From: Fulvimarina uroteuthidis | Lineage (GTDB): Bacteria; Pseudomonadota; Alphaproteobacteria; Rhizobiales; Rhizobiaceae | Assembly (NCBI RefSeq): GCF_034321785.1 | Contig: NZ_JAXLPB010000001.1 | Span: 310,001 to 374,000, forward strand | Direction: 5' to 3' | Length of the DNA: 64,000 nucleotides | Shown here: positions 16,732 to 25,442 of the stretch, piece by piece | Layout of the letters: each line of letters opens with the position of its first letter | Numbering within the stretch: the stretch's first letter is position 1 | Notes under the pieces: generated by a model | The model's input: the letters and a program-made list of their open reading frames with translations, nothing else | What the model was told of the DNA's origin: nothing | Database searches by the model: none | Position numbers and translations under genes: made by a program

Positions 16732-17838
16732 TCAGGCCGGCGCGTTCGCGGGCGAAGCGAACGCGGCCTTCGGATATTCGCCCTTCAGGCCGCGCACGTG
16801 CACGATCGCGACGGCAAGCACGAAGACGCCGCCGAACTGGTGCAGGAGGCCCCAGGAGATCGGCACGACGAGAATGAGCGTCACGATGCCGATCATCGCC
16901 TGGGCAAGGACCGTTGCGAACAGCGCCCATGCCGTTCGCGAATGGGTCGTGCCGGGGGCGATCGACTGGGCCGCGAGGGCATGGACCAGCGTGACGGCGA
17001 ACAGGAGATAGGCGGTCATCCGATGCACGAACTGGACCGTCAGATGGTCCTCGAAGAGACTGCGCCAGGCAGGCGTCATCGCGAACAGGTCGGCCGGGAT
17101 CAGCGCGCCATCCATCAACGGCCAGGTATTGTAGATGAGGCCGGCATTGAGCCCCGCGACGAGCCCGCCGAGATAGATCTGCAGGAAAACGAGCGCGAGG
17201 ATGCCGAGGCCGACCGGCAGCGATCCGCGCGTCGGCGCCGGTGGCCGCGCCCGCGATTTCAGCCCCTCGGCCACCCACAGGCAGGCCGCGAGGATGAAGG
17301 AGGCGATGATGAGATGGGTCGCAAGCCGGTACTGGCTGACATCGGTGCGGTTGACGAGGCCCGAGGCCACCATCCACCAGCCGACACCGCCCTGCAGGGC
17401 GCCGAGCGCGAGAATGCCGGTCAGGCGTGGCTTGAGAAACGGTTCGAGGCGCCCGGTCGCCCAGAAGAACAGGAAGGGAATGGCGAACACGACACCGATG
17501 GTGCGCGCGAGAAACCGGTGCGCCCACTCCCACCAGTAGATCGTCTTGAACTCGGACAGGCTCATGCCCTTGTTGATCTGCTGGTACTGGGGGATCTGCT
17601 TGTAGAGCGCGAACTCCTCCGCCCACTCGTCGGCCGACAGTGGCGGCACGACCCCGTGGATCGGCTTCCACTCGGTGATCGAGAGCCCGGATTCGGTGAG
17701 GCGCGTCGCGCCGCCCACGACGACGATCGCGAACACGAACACGACGACGACGAGAAGCCAGATGCGCACGGCGGTGCGGTTTCGCTGCTGGGACGGATGG
17801 GCCGTCTCGGCGGCCCGCTCGAAAGTGGCTGTGATCAT
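16732..17838 (-). CDS. ctaA: Haem A synthase
   Basis: A 368-residue polytopic inner-membrane protein that oxidises haem O to haem A for cytochrome c oxidase. Family landmarks: first helix with VVVGGATRLTESGLSI near residue 48, EWAHRFLARTIG near 115, GGVGWWMVASGLVNR near 155, the second-half HFVHRM-like FVHRMTAYLLF, and SWGLLHQFGG. About eight transmembrane helices are visible. The ATG at 17838 gives the typical short charged N-terminus. It is divergent from the DUF2842 gene at 18066. No other oxidase gene is nearby. Confidence 0.92.
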   Translation of the reverse strand: MITATFERAAETAHPSQQRNRTAVRIWLLVVVVFVFAIVVVGGATRLTESGLSITEWKPIHGVVPPLSADEWAEEFALYKQIPQYQQINKGMSLSEFKTIYWWEWAHRFLARTIGVVFAIPFLFFWATGRLEPFLKPRLTGILALGALQGGVGWWMVASGLVNRTDVSQYRLATHLIIASFILAACLWVAEGLKSRARPPAPTRGSLPVGLGILALVFLQIYLGGLVAGLNAGLIYNTWPLMDGALIPADLFAMTPAWRSLFEDHLTVQFVHRMTAYLLFAVTLVHALAAQSIAPGTTHSRTAWALFATVLAQAMIGIVTLILVVPISWGLLHQFGGVFVLAVAIVHVRGLKGEYPKAAFASPANAPA

Positions 17839-18065
17839 GCCGTCCCGTTTGCACCCGAACCGTGTTCGAGACAAGCGGATCGAGCGTCGCAGGCCGCAAC
17901 GATCCGGGGCATGGGCGACCGATCGCCATCGGCGCCGATGCGATCGGTCGCGCGCGGTTGCGGTGGAAATCGCACGGGAGAACCGCCATAGAGGAAGCAA
18001 TGGCGTGATCCGCGAAATCGTCTCGCCGTCGAGATCGCCGATTGGCACATGATGAAGGACAGTGA

Positions 18066-18293
18066 ATGCCCGTTCGCCTGAAGAAACTGATCGGAACCTT
18101 TGTCCTGATCGTGCTCGTCGTCGTCTATGCGCTCCTGGCGACCACCATCGCCGTCGGCTTCCTCGGCGAATCCAGCGGCTGGGTGCATCTTGCCTATTTC
18201 TTCTTTTCCGGCTTCCTGTGGGTGATACCGGCCATGGTCGTCATCAAGTGGATGGAAACGCCGCCGAAGAGCAAACCGTCACGGGCCCCGTAA
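18066..18293 (+). CDS. DUF2842 small membrane protein
   Basis: A 75-residue protein with two transmembrane helices (about residues 8-32 and 38-61), a basic N-terminus and a short basic tail. It matches the DUF2842 family of alphaproteobacteria (RLKKLIGT opening and FSGFLWVIPAMVVIKWM ending). Function is unknown. Start ATG 18066 follows AAGGA. It is divergent from ctaA, an arrangement I recall in other genomes, and convergent with the TspO gene nine bases away. Confidence 0.8.
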   Translation: MPVRLKKLIGTFVLIVLVVVYALLATTIAVGFLGESSGWVHLAYFFFSGFLWVIPAMVVIKWMETPPKSKPSRAP

Positions 18294-18302
18294 CGGACGA
18301 AC

Positions 18303-18788
18303 TCACGCCGCGCCCTTCGAGAACTCGGCCGGGTTGAGCCGCCAGACCGAATAGTTGAGGCAGGCCGCGGCCGTGACCCAGACGAGATACGGCACCAGCA
18401 ACAGGCCCGCGATGGTGTCGATCGGCAGGAACACCGCAATGTTCGCGGCCACCGCGAACCACAAAGCGACGACGTCGCCGAAGGCGAGATCGGCGCGGCG
18501 CATGCCGAAGAAGAAGGCGGACCAGGCGGCGTTCAGCACGAGCTGCAAGGCGTAGACGGCAAAGGGAAGCGTCGCCAGTCCCACGAGTTCGTAGACCCGC
18601 CAGCCGGCGACCGCGATGAGCACGTAGAGGATCGACCAGACGACAGGAAACGCCCAGCCCGGCGGGGTCCAGGACGGTTTGTCGAGCTTCATGTACCAGG
18701 GGCCGGGCTTGAAAACGGCACCGCTGAGCGACACGAGGAAGACGAGCGCGAAAAACACGATGAAACTGATGACCGAATCGCTCAACAT
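18303..18788 (-). CDS. tspO: TspO/MBR-family tryptophan-rich sensory protein
   Basis: A 161-residue, five-helix membrane protein. The motif KPSWTPPGWAFPVVWSILY near residue 36 is the TspO hallmark, and LQLVLNAAWSAFFFG and YLVWVTAAACLNYSVWRLN are also typical. Bacterial TspO binds porphyrins and modulates their export or breakdown. The ATG at 18788 has a GAGGA leader. It sits downstream of the DUF2459 gene on the same strand with a gap of 177 bp. The nearby ctaA gene is also haem-related. Confidence 0.88.
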   Translation of the reverse strand: MLSDSVISFIVFFALVFLVSLSGAVFKPGPWYMKLDKPSWTPPGWAFPVVWSILYVLIAVAGWRVYELVGLATLPFAVYALQLVLNAAWSAFFFGMRRADLAFGDVVALWFAVAANIAVFLPIDTIAGLLLVPYLVWVTAAACLNYSVWRLNPAEFSKGAA

Positions 18789-18965
18789 TCTGCGTCCTCT
18801 TCCAAGACCGTACGGGCGGTAGGCCTGCACCCTTCAATCGTACGTCTCGGCCATTTTCGCAAGTGCACACACGCGGCACGCGCCGTGCTTCGGCCGCCGG
18901 GGACGATGCGGGCGATGCGCACGCGCAGCCGCTTGCCGCCGGCCCGATCGACCTGGGAGCGCGCG

Positions 18966-19661
18966 CTAATTATGGATCGCGAGCGACGCCCCGAGCAGAA
19001 ATGGCAGGGGCGTCCAGAGCCCAGTCGCAATGCCGGCCTCGCGCAGCATCTGCCCTGTCCAGGTGTTGCAGCCGAACAGCACCTGAAAGCCGCCCCTGGC
19101 CTCGTAGAACCGGTCGAACGCGCCATAGCCCGGCACGGGAAGCAGCGCCGGCGCGCCGCTCGGATCGTCCTCGAAACTCGCCATGATGGCGTCCACGAGG
19201 TCGGCATAGCGTTCGGGCGACAGCACCAGCGGCGTGACGTGAGGTGCGGCTGGATCGATCCGGCCGGCCAGTTCCACATGCATCACGGAGCGGTCGCCGA
19301 GCACCGACTGGACGACGGGCATCACCTCGAGATCGGACCATGTCGGCGTCCGCACGTAGAAGGTCTCCCCGCCCCACCCCAGGACCAGCCACTCGGCATC
19401 CGGCCTTTCGATCGGAAGGCCGGCCGAGGCGACGAAGCCGAACGCGGCCCGGGTCTCGGCATTCAGGGGAAGCGCGATATCGGTATGGATCGCGTTCGAC
19501 AGGACGAGAATCGTCCGCTGCGCCCCGGATCCCGCCCCGACGTCTGCGTCCCCGCCCGCTTCGCCGCGCGGGATCAGCGTTCCGAGGGCGAGCACGAGGA
19601 CAACGAACGCGACGCCGATCGCCGTTCTTCGGAAAATGGCCCGCAAACGCCGGGGCGACAC
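18966..19661 (-). CDS. DUF2459 (TIGR02117-like) membrane-anchored protein
   Basis: A 231-residue protein with one N-terminal hydrophobic segment (about residues 13-30), then a periplasmic-looking domain. Family blocks are SNAIHTDIALPL near residue 55, LGWGGETFYVRTPTWSDL near 93, and CNTWTGQMLREAGIATGLWTP near 199. The conserved His/Asp and Cys look enzymatic, but no activity is known to me. It starts with GTG at 19661, one base after the stop of the DUF1737 gene, so the two are translationally coupled. Confidence 0.78.
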   Translation of the reverse strand: MSPRRLRAIFRRTAIGVAFVVLVLALGTLIPRGEAGGDADVGAGSGAQRTILVLSNAIHTDIALPLNAETRAAFGFVASAGLPIERPDAEWLVLGWGGETFYVRTPTWSDLEVMPVVQSVLGDRSVMHVELAGRIDPAAPHVTPLVLSPERYADLVDAIMASFEDDPSGAPALLPVPGYGAFDRFYEARGGFQVLFGCNTWTGQMLREAGIATGLWTPLPFLLGASLAIHN

Positions 19662-19662
19662 C

Positions 19663-19869
19663 CTATTGCTCGCCGAGCTTCATCGCGGGGTCGTAGACCG
19701 CCCCCTCGACCTCCTTCGTCACCGCCTGTCCGCAGCGCATGGTGCCGCTCGCCGCGTCGAAGGCATAGGTCGGCGAGCCGTGCAGCTCCCAGCCTTTCGA
19801 GAGCGCGAGGCAGACCTTGTGGCAGAAGGACGAATCGTCCGGGCCACTCAGAAAGCGGTAGATCCTCAT
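19663..19869 (-). CDS. DUF1737 small protein
   Basis: A 68-residue soluble protein matching DUF1737 (MRIYRFLSGPDDSSFCHKV opening, GWELHGSPTYAFD middle). Such short proteins are widespread and uncharacterised. Its ATG overlaps the TGA of the citE-like gene upstream (ATGA), and the DUF2459 gene begins one base after its stop, so these three genes are read as one operon. Confidence 0.82.
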   Translation of the reverse strand: MRIYRFLSGPDDSSFCHKVCLALSKGWELHGSPTYAFDAASGTMRCGQAVTKEVEGAVYDPAMKLGEQ

Positions 19870-20777
19870 GACGTGGCCTTTCGTTGAGCGGTTTGCGCGC
19901 CCGTTCCGGTGCGGGCCGCGATCGCGTCCCCGAGCTTCAGGATGCGATCGGCCTCGGTCAGGTGCAGTCGGTCGATCGTGCGCCCGTCGAGGGTGGCGAC
20001 GCCGTTCTGCATGTCGGGCGAGACCGCGAACGCCTCCATCACCTTCTGCGCCCATGCCGCGGCATCGGCGTCGGGCTGAAACGCGGCGTTCGCTCCGTCG
20101 ATCTGGCTCGGATGAATAAGAACCTTGCCGTCGAAACCGAGGCGCCGCGCTGCGCCGCATTCGGCCGCAAAGCCCGCAAGGTCGCGGACATCGGCATGAT
20201 AGCCGTCGATGGCGCTCAGCGAATGGGCCTTGGCCGCAAGGGCGACGGCCGACAGCGCAGGCAGGAGTTCGGACCGGTCGGCATCCGGCCGCATGCCGGA
20301 CGAAAGCTTCAGCAAAGCGATGCCGACGACGAGGCAACTGAGCCGGCCCGAGCCTTCCGCCGCGATCGATGCGGCATTCAGCACGCCGAGCGGCGTCTCG
20401 ATCATCGCCCAGAGCTTGAGGCGTTCGGGCGCATCGGTCTCGTGCAGCGCGGACACGATCTGGCGAACGATGCCCGGCTCCTCCACCCGCGTCAGGACGA
20501 TCGCATCGACGTTCGCCCCGCGCGCGGCAAGAAAATCCTCGGTTCCCCACTCCGTGTCGAGGCCGTTGATGCGCACGACGCGTTCGCCGGGAAAGCGCGA
20601 GGCCGCCAGATGATCGCGCAGGCGCTCGCGCGCATCGGACTTGTCGGCTGGCGTAACGGTCTCGGACAGATCGTAGAGGAGCCCGTCGGCGGCCAGATCG
20701 TCCGACGCCGCAAGGGCGCGAGCGTTGCCGGCGGGCACGATGAGCAGGGATCGACGGGGGCACATGGAATAGGACAT
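19866..20777 (-). CDS. CitE/HpcH-family aldolase/lyase-like protein, divergent
   Basis: A 303-residue TIM-barrel protein of the citrate lyase beta / malyl-CoA lyase family. Present are PRRSLLIVPAG at the start, LYDLSETVTPADKSDAR near residue 34, LWAMIETPLGVL near 125, and the C-terminal GFDGKVLIHPSQID near 218. However, the usual DLED is DLSE, and the usual G-x-x-D-L metal-binding segment reads GIALL, so the second Mg-binding aspartate appears lost. The catalytic role is therefore uncertain. It is the first gene of a group with DUF1737 and DUF2459 genes. Confidence 0.78.
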   Translation of the reverse strand: MSYSMCPRRSLLIVPAGNARALAASDDLAADGLLYDLSETVTPADKSDARERLRDHLAASRFPGERVVRINGLDTEWGTEDFLAARGANVDAIVLTRVEEPGIVRQIVSALHETDAPERLKLWAMIETPLGVLNAASIAAEGSGRLSCLVVGIALLKLSSGMRPDADRSELLPALSAVALAAKAHSLSAIDGYHADVRDLAGFAAECGAARRLGFDGKVLIHPSQIDGANAAFQPDADAAAWAQKVMEAFAVSPDMQNGVATLDGRTIDRLHLTEADRILKLGDAIAARTGTGAQTAQRKATS

Positions 20778-20990
20778 GACGGGTGTTTCGCGTGCCTTCG
20801 TGCGATTGGCAACAGGGCGCGAGCGGGCGGATCGATTTTCCGCGAGAAAAGCGCGACGGTCCCGCTAAGCGACCCTAGATGCGAATGGCCTGCCGTTCGA
20901 TTGCGGCCCATCCGCCGCTGCACCGTCCCCCACCTTCATCGAACGCTTGGGCAGCGCCCGCGGCACGAGACCGGAACGAGGAAGAGATCG

Positions 20991-21611
20991 ATGGACGTCT
21001 GGACCTTTATCGGCGAGCACACCAGCGAACTCAGCATGCTTGCCAGTCTGGCCATGCTGCTCGTCTGGATCTGCTATCTTCAGCTCATGTACAATGGCTA
21101 TCGGCGCCAGCGTCTGTCGGCGATCCTCATCACACGGGGCGCGGGCACGGGCATCAAGGCGCGCTGCCTGATCACCAATATGAGCCAGGAGCCGATCTAC
21201 GTCATCAGTCTCGTGGCCGAGCTGTTCACGAACGGGGAAAGCAGCGAGGTCCAGCTGACCGATCTGCGCGAACTGCCCGAAGACCTCGGCAGCGACCCGC
21301 GCTCGGCCATGCGTCAGGGCAGCCTCCAGTGCGGACAATATCTCGATATCGGTCATTTCGATGCGCTCATCGATCAGCTCGTGGGCAATTGTCCGGCCAT
21401 AACGAACCCGGCCGACGTCAACGAGATCGAACTGACCGTCGTCGCGCTCTACGGGCCGGAGGATCTTCCGGTCGGCGCCCGGCGTTGCTTCAGGATCGAT
21501 CGCTCATCCCAGAACGGTCCGCGCGTCACGCCCCGCACCGTCAACACGCTGCAGATTCACAAGGCCGGGGAACGTCGGAACCTGCGCAAGGAACTCGAAC
21601 GCTTTCTTTAG
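20991..21611 (+). CDS. Membrane-anchored protein of unknown function
   Basis: A 206-residue protein with one hydrophobic helix near the N-terminus (about residues 14-34, ASLAMLLVWICYLQLMY), then a soluble mostly beta domain containing SAILITRGAGTGIKARCLITNMSQEPIYV and ending in a basic tail. I recognise the pattern as a conserved alphaproteobacterial hypothetical protein but know no function. The ATG at 20991 has a GAGGAAGAG leader. It is a single gene, divergent from the citE-like operon. Confidence 0.7.
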   Translation: MDVWTFIGEHTSELSMLASLAMLLVWICYLQLMYNGYRRQRLSAILITRGAGTGIKARCLITNMSQEPIYVISLVAELFTNGESSEVQLTDLRELPEDLGSDPRSAMRQGSLQCGQYLDIGHFDALIDQLVGNCPAITNPADVNEIELTVVALYGPEDLPVGARRCFRIDRSSQNGPRVTPRTVNTLQIHKAGERRNLRKELERFL

Positions 21612-21853
21612 CAGCCTCGGCAGGGACCGGACGCCCAGCCGTTCGGGCAAGGCCCCCGGCGCGATCACGGGAAACCGACGCCCTTGTGCGGCGCTGAACG
21701 ATCGGCCCGGCGAAGGCCCGCCCCCCCGCCTTGTCCTCGAGCGGGCCTGCGACTTTGAGGCGCGGTCGGGAGCGGCCGGTACGCCGCGCTTGTCTTTAAA
21801 CTATAACCGTTCTTAACTGGCGGAGGAACGGGATCTCGGGAGGATCGAACGCC

Positions 21854-22204
21854 ATGTGTCAGTTGTTTGCCGGCATTCCAGCCCACGATATCGAGGGTGA
21901 AACGCGCTCGGTGCGCCTCGGCGGCCATTCCACCTCGATCCGTCTCGAAGCCGCGTTCTGGCGCACGCTCGAAAGCCTTTCCGAGAGCCAGGGAATGACG
22001 CTCGGAAAGTTTCTGACGAAGCTGCACGACGAGGTGCTCGACCTGAACGGCGAGGTCAGAAACTTCGCCTCCCATCTCAGATGCGCCTGCCTCGTCCATC
22101 TGCAACGCGAAGACAGCGCGACGACGCTGCGCGCCCCGCGCGATGCGGACCGCTTCCGTCGGCGCGAGAGCGGCCAACCCGTACAGATGCCGATCGCGAG
22201 CTGA
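21854..22204 (+). CDS. Ribbon-helix-helix domain protein
   Basis: A 116-residue protein of the RHH_4-like family. The N-terminal MCQLFAGI is typical of alphaproteobacterial members. The DNA-binding-like core runs from RSVRLGGHSTSIRLEAAFWRTLE near residue 18 through GMTLGKFLTKLHDEV near 47. The C-terminal tail is basic and degenerate. It may bind DNA as a dimer, but no target is known. The ATG is preceded by GGGAGGATCG. It stands alone between larger gaps. Confidence 0.75.
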   Translation: MCQLFAGIPAHDIEGETRSVRLGGHSTSIRLEAAFWRTLESLSESQGMTLGKFLTKLHDEVLDLNGEVRNFASHLRCACLVHLQREDSATTLRAPRDADRFRRRESGQPVQMPIAS

Positions 22205-22481
22205 TCGCGGCGCGGCCGCGCACGGCGCCGATGCCGGCTCCCCTTACCGATCCGCCGCGCCAATTTTTCGCGTAACACCATTCTACTACCTGCCCCGCGC
22301 GAGCGGGGTCTAGGATGCGTCGATGCCCTCGAATTCGTGGCCGATCGCGGCTCCGGAACGAGCGCATGCCTCTATGCCCGGAAGGCGTGTCCACGACCGG
22401 CCCCTCGGTTCGCACGCGTTGCGGAAGCCGGTTTCGGCGCACGCCCGTCCGGAAGAAGACCATGAACGAGGATAACTCACC

Positions 22482-22877
22482 TTGGCCAAGACGATCCACA
22501 CCATGATCCGCGTCCTCGAAGAGGCGCGGTCGGTCGAATTCTACGAGAAGGCCTTCGGGCTGACGATCGCCGATCGCTTTCCGTTCGACGATTTCACGCT
22601 GGTCTACCTCTCGAACGAAGAGGCGACCCACGAGCTCGAACTCACCATCAACGGCGATCGCAGCGAGCCCTACGATCTCGGCGATGGCTATGGCCATATC
22701 GCCGTCTCGGTCGCCGATGTCGGCGCGGAGCGCGAGCGCATGCTCGCCGCCGGACTTTCGCCGAAGGACATCAAGGAGATCGTGCACAACGGATCGATGC
22801 TCGGCCGCTTCTTCTTCATCGAGGATCCGGACGGATACAAGATCGAGGTGCTGGAGCGCGCCGGCCGCTTCAAGTAG
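22482..22877 (+). CDS. gloA: Glyoxalase I (lactoylglutathione lyase)-like protein
   Basis: A 131-residue vicinal-oxygen-chelate protein. The four metal ligands of bacterial GloA are at the expected places: H6 in TIHTMIRV, E53 in ELELTIN, H72 in YGHIAVSV, and E122 in PDGYKIEVLE. It would convert the glutathione hemithioacetal of methylglyoxal to lactoylglutathione. The start is TTG 22482, supported by GAGGA nine bases upstream and by homologues that carry MAKxIHTM; starting at the internal ATG would remove ligand H6. It precedes the Tat-exported subunit gene by 91 bp. Confidence 0.85.
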   Translation: MAKTIHTMIRVLEEARSVEFYEKAFGLTIADRFPFDDFTLVYLSNEEATHELELTINGDRSEPYDLGDGYGHIAVSVADVGAERERMLAAGLSPKDIKEIVHNGSMLGRFFFIEDPDGYKIEVLERAGRFK

Positions 22878-22968
22878 CGGGCGCCGCGGGACGCAAGGCG
22901 TCGGCCTGCCTTGGGAGAGGGGCCGGGCGACGCGCATTCTACCTTCAACGCCATCGGGAGGAAACGAT

Positions 22969-23505
22969 ATGGCGCTTCGAGACGACAGACGGGTCCAGAG
23001 CCGGCGAGGCTTCCTCAAGACGGGCGCGGGCCTTCTCGCCATGACGATCATGCCGTCCGGCCTGATCGTCGGCAGTGCCTGGGCCAACATGCCCCAGGCG
23101 ACCGATCCGGAGGTGTTCGCGACCCTCGTCCAGATGTCGCGCGACTGCTATCCGCACGCGCAGATCGAGGACCGATACTACGCCGACGCGGTCAGCATCC
23201 TTGACGAGGCGGCCCGCTCCTCCGCTGAAGCCCGCACATTTCTCGAGGACAATGTCGCCAGCCTCGACCGGGCGGCGAGCGATGCCCATGGCGTTCGCTA
23301 TCTGGAAGTCGCGTCCGAGGAGGACCGCACCGCGCTCCTGAAGCGTATCGAGACCGATCCGTTCTTCCAGAAGGTGCGCGGGAATCTGGTGGTCGGGCTC
23401 TACAATCAGAAGGAGCTCTGGCCGGTCTTCGGCTACGAGGGCGCCTCCGCCGATCAAGGCGGCTATATCGATCGCGGCTTCAACGATATCGACTGGCTGA
23501 GCTGA
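22969..23505 (+). CDS. Tat-exported small subunit for a GMC dehydrogenase
   Basis: A 178-residue protein with a twin-arginine signal (SRRGFLKTGAG at residue 11, cleavage near SAWA). The mature part resembles the gluconate 2-dehydrogenase subunit 3 family, whose members escort or assemble with a GMC flavoprotein in the periplasm. The ATG has a GGGAGGAAACG leader. The GMC oxidoreductase gene starts 125 bp downstream with a similar leader and has no signal peptide of its own, consistent with hitch-hiker export on this subunit. Confidence 0.78.
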   Translation: MALRDDRRVQSRRGFLKTGAGLLAMTIMPSGLIVGSAWANMPQATDPEVFATLVQMSRDCYPHAQIEDRYYADAVSILDEAARSSAEARTFLEDNVASLDRAASDAHGVRYLEVASEEDRTALLKRIETDPFFQKVRGNLVVGLYNQKELWPVFGYEGASADQGGYIDRGFNDIDWLS

Positions 23506-23630
23506 CGCTCGGACGCGCCCGGCCCGATCGGTCGAGGCCCACCCTTCGATGACCTTTCATGCAGGAAGAAGCCCGTCCGCCCGAGCCTCGATGAGGCGGC
23601 GTGGACGCAGTCGCTTCGGGAGGAGACATC

Positions 23631-25199
23631 ATGCCAGCACCTTATGACCATAATGATTCCAGCGTCGTCGTCGTCGTCGGCTCCGGCGCGGGCGGCGGCA
23701 CGCTCGGGGCGGAACTCGCCATGAAGGGGATCGACGTCGTCATCCTTGAGGCCGGCTCGCGGCACGAGACCTGGGACTTCATCAACGACGAATGGGATTC
23801 GTTCAACCAGCTTGCCTGGAAGGACAAGCGGATGACGTCGGGCGACTGGCGGGTCTCGAAGGACTTTCCGAACCTTCCGGCCTGGATCGTCAAGGCGGTC
23901 GGCGGGTCCTCGGTCCACTGGGCCGGCGCGTCGCTGCGCTTCCAGGAGCATGAGTTCAAGACCCGAACCCATTACGGTGAACTGGAAGGCGCCAACCTCC
24001 TCGACTGGCCGATCGATCTGGCGGAGATGGAGCCCTGGTACGCCAAGGCGGAGGACCGTATGGGCGTGACCCGCACGAACGGCATTCCGGGGCTTCCGGG
24101 CAACAACAATTTCAAGGTGCTGGAGGCGGGCGCCAAGAAGCTCGGCTACAAGGAAGTCCACACCGGCAACATGGCCATCAATTCGGAGCCGCGGGACGAT
24201 CGCGCCTCCTGCATGCAGATCGGATTCTGCTTCCAGGGCTGCAAGTCCGGCGCCAAATGGTCGACCCTTGTGTCCGAGATTCCGAAGGGCGAGGCCACGG
24301 GGCGCCTCGAAGTGCGACCGGACAGCCATGTCATGCGCATCGAGCACGATGCGTCCGGCAAGGTCACCGGCGTCGTCTATGCCGACAAGGAGGGCCGCGA
24401 GCAGCGTCAGAAGGCCCGCATCGTCGCGGTCGCCGGCAACTCGATCGAGAGCCCGCGCCTTCTCCTGAACTCCCATTCCTCGATGTTTCCGGACGGCTTG
24501 GCCAACTCGTCCGGCCAGGTCGGCCGCAACTACATGCGCCACACCACCGGCTCGGTCTACGCGGTCTTCGAAAAGCCGGTGCACATGTATCGCGGCACCA
24601 CCATGGCCGGCATCGTGCGCGACGAGGCGCGGCACGATCCCTCGCGCGGCTTCGTCGGCGGCTACGAACTGGAGACGGTGTCGCTCGGCATTCCCTTCAT
24701 GGCGGCGTTCATGGATCCGGGCGCCTGGGGTTCCGAGTTCTCCGGCGCGCTCGACCAGTATCGCAACATGGCTGGCCTGTGGATCGTCGGCGAAGATATG
24801 CCGCGCGCCGAAAACCGCATCACGCTCGCCGAGGAGACCGACGCCTACGGCTTGCCGATCCCGAACGTGCACTTCTCCGACCATGCCAACGATGTCGCCA
24901 TGCGCGAGCATGCCTATCGGCAGAGCGAGGCGATCTACGAGGCGGTCGGCGCGATCCGCACCATCCGCACGCCGCCCTACCCCTCGACCCACAATCTCGG
25001 CACCAATCGCATGAGCGAGAAGCCCGAAGACGGCGTCGTGAACCGCTACGGCCAGTCGCACGACATTCCCAACCTGTTCGTCTCGGACGGGTCCCAGTTC
25101 ACGACCGGCGCGGCCGAAAACCCGACGCTGACGATCGTCTCCCTGGCGTTGCGCCAGGCCGATCACATCGCCGGCCGCATGGGCCGGGGCGAACTCTGA
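23631..25199 (+). CDS. GMC-family FAD oxidoreductase
   Basis: A 522-residue flavoprotein dehydrogenase for an alcohol or sugar. The FAD-binding motif is VVVVGSGAGGGTLGAELA near residue 12, with VILEAGSRHET at the end of the first Rossmann unit. The second signature region has GGSSVHWAGASLRF near 97. The C-terminal catalytic part has THNLGTNRMS (catalytic His) and AENPTLTIVSLALRQADHI. Cysteines in the middle (CMQIGFCFQGCKSGAKWS) are typical of the sugar and gluconate dehydrogenase-like branch. It pairs with the Tat subunit upstream. No cytochrome c subunit gene follows, so its electron acceptor is not evident. Confidence 0.85.
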   Translation: MPAPYDHNDSSVVVVVGSGAGGGTLGAELAMKGIDVVILEAGSRHETWDFINDEWDSFNQLAWKDKRMTSGDWRVSKDFPNLPAWIVKAVGGSSVHWAGASLRFQEHEFKTRTHYGELEGANLLDWPIDLAEMEPWYAKAEDRMGVTRTNGIPGLPGNNNFKVLEAGAKKLGYKEVHTGNMAINSEPRDDRASCMQIGFCFQGCKSGAKWSTLVSEIPKGEATGRLEVRPDSHVMRIEHDASGKVTGVVYADKEGREQRQKARIVAVAGNSIESPRLLLNSHSSMFPDGLANSSGQVGRNYMRHTTGSVYAVFEKPVHMYRGTTMAGIVRDEARHDPSRGFVGGYELETVSLGIPFMAAFMDPGAWGSEFSGALDQYRNMAGLWIVGEDMPRAENRITLAEETDAYGLPIPNVHFSDHANDVAMREHAYRQSEAIYEAVGAIRTIRTPPYPSTHNLGTNRMSEKPEDGVVNRYGQSHDIPNLFVSDGSQFTTGAAENPTLTIVSLALRQADHIAGRMGRGEL

Positions 25200-25227
25200 A
25201 GGCCGCCGCTTTCTTCGAGGACCCCGA

Positions 25228-25269
25228 AACGCAAACGGGCTCCGCTGGAATGCGGAGCCCGTTTGCGTT
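25228..25269. terminator. 18-pair inverted repeat between convergent genes
   Basis: AACGCAAACGGGCTCCGC and its exact complement enclose a 6-nt loop. It lies 29 bp after the GMC stop and 15 bp beyond the stop of the minus-strand small gene, so it can serve as a shared transcription end. There is no long T run on either side. Confidence 0.75.
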
Positions 25270-25283
25270 CTCTCATGGTGCGA

Positions 25284-25442
25284 TCACTTGGACTGGCACC
25301 GGTTGCACTGCTCGCGGCTGGAGGGCTTGGTGTTCGTTTTCTCCCAGCCAGGTGCCGGGTAATTGTTCAGATCGCAGGACGTCTCCCAATGATAAACGTC
25401 GGTGCTCGTCTTGTAATAATAAGGCGCTTTGGGTGTGCTCAT
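25284..25442 (-). CDS. 52-residue Cys/His protein, possibly metal-binding
   Basis: A short gene of 52 codons starting at ATG 25442 with GAGGA eight bases upstream. The protein begins MSTPKAPYYYKTS, has VYHWETSC (H18, C23) and ends with EQCNRCQSK (C46, C49). The H-x4-C plus C-x2-C spacing resembles small zinc-type knuckles of the kind seen in Ada-like metal-binding domains. Aromatic and polar residues dominate, and there is no signal peptide or membrane helix. I believe near-identical small proteins exist in other bacteria but know no function. It is a lone minus-strand gene, convergent with the GMC oxidoreductase. Confidence 0.72.
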   Translation of the reverse strand: MSTPKAPYYYKTSTDVYHWETSCDLNNYPAPGWEKTNTKPSSREQCNRCQSK

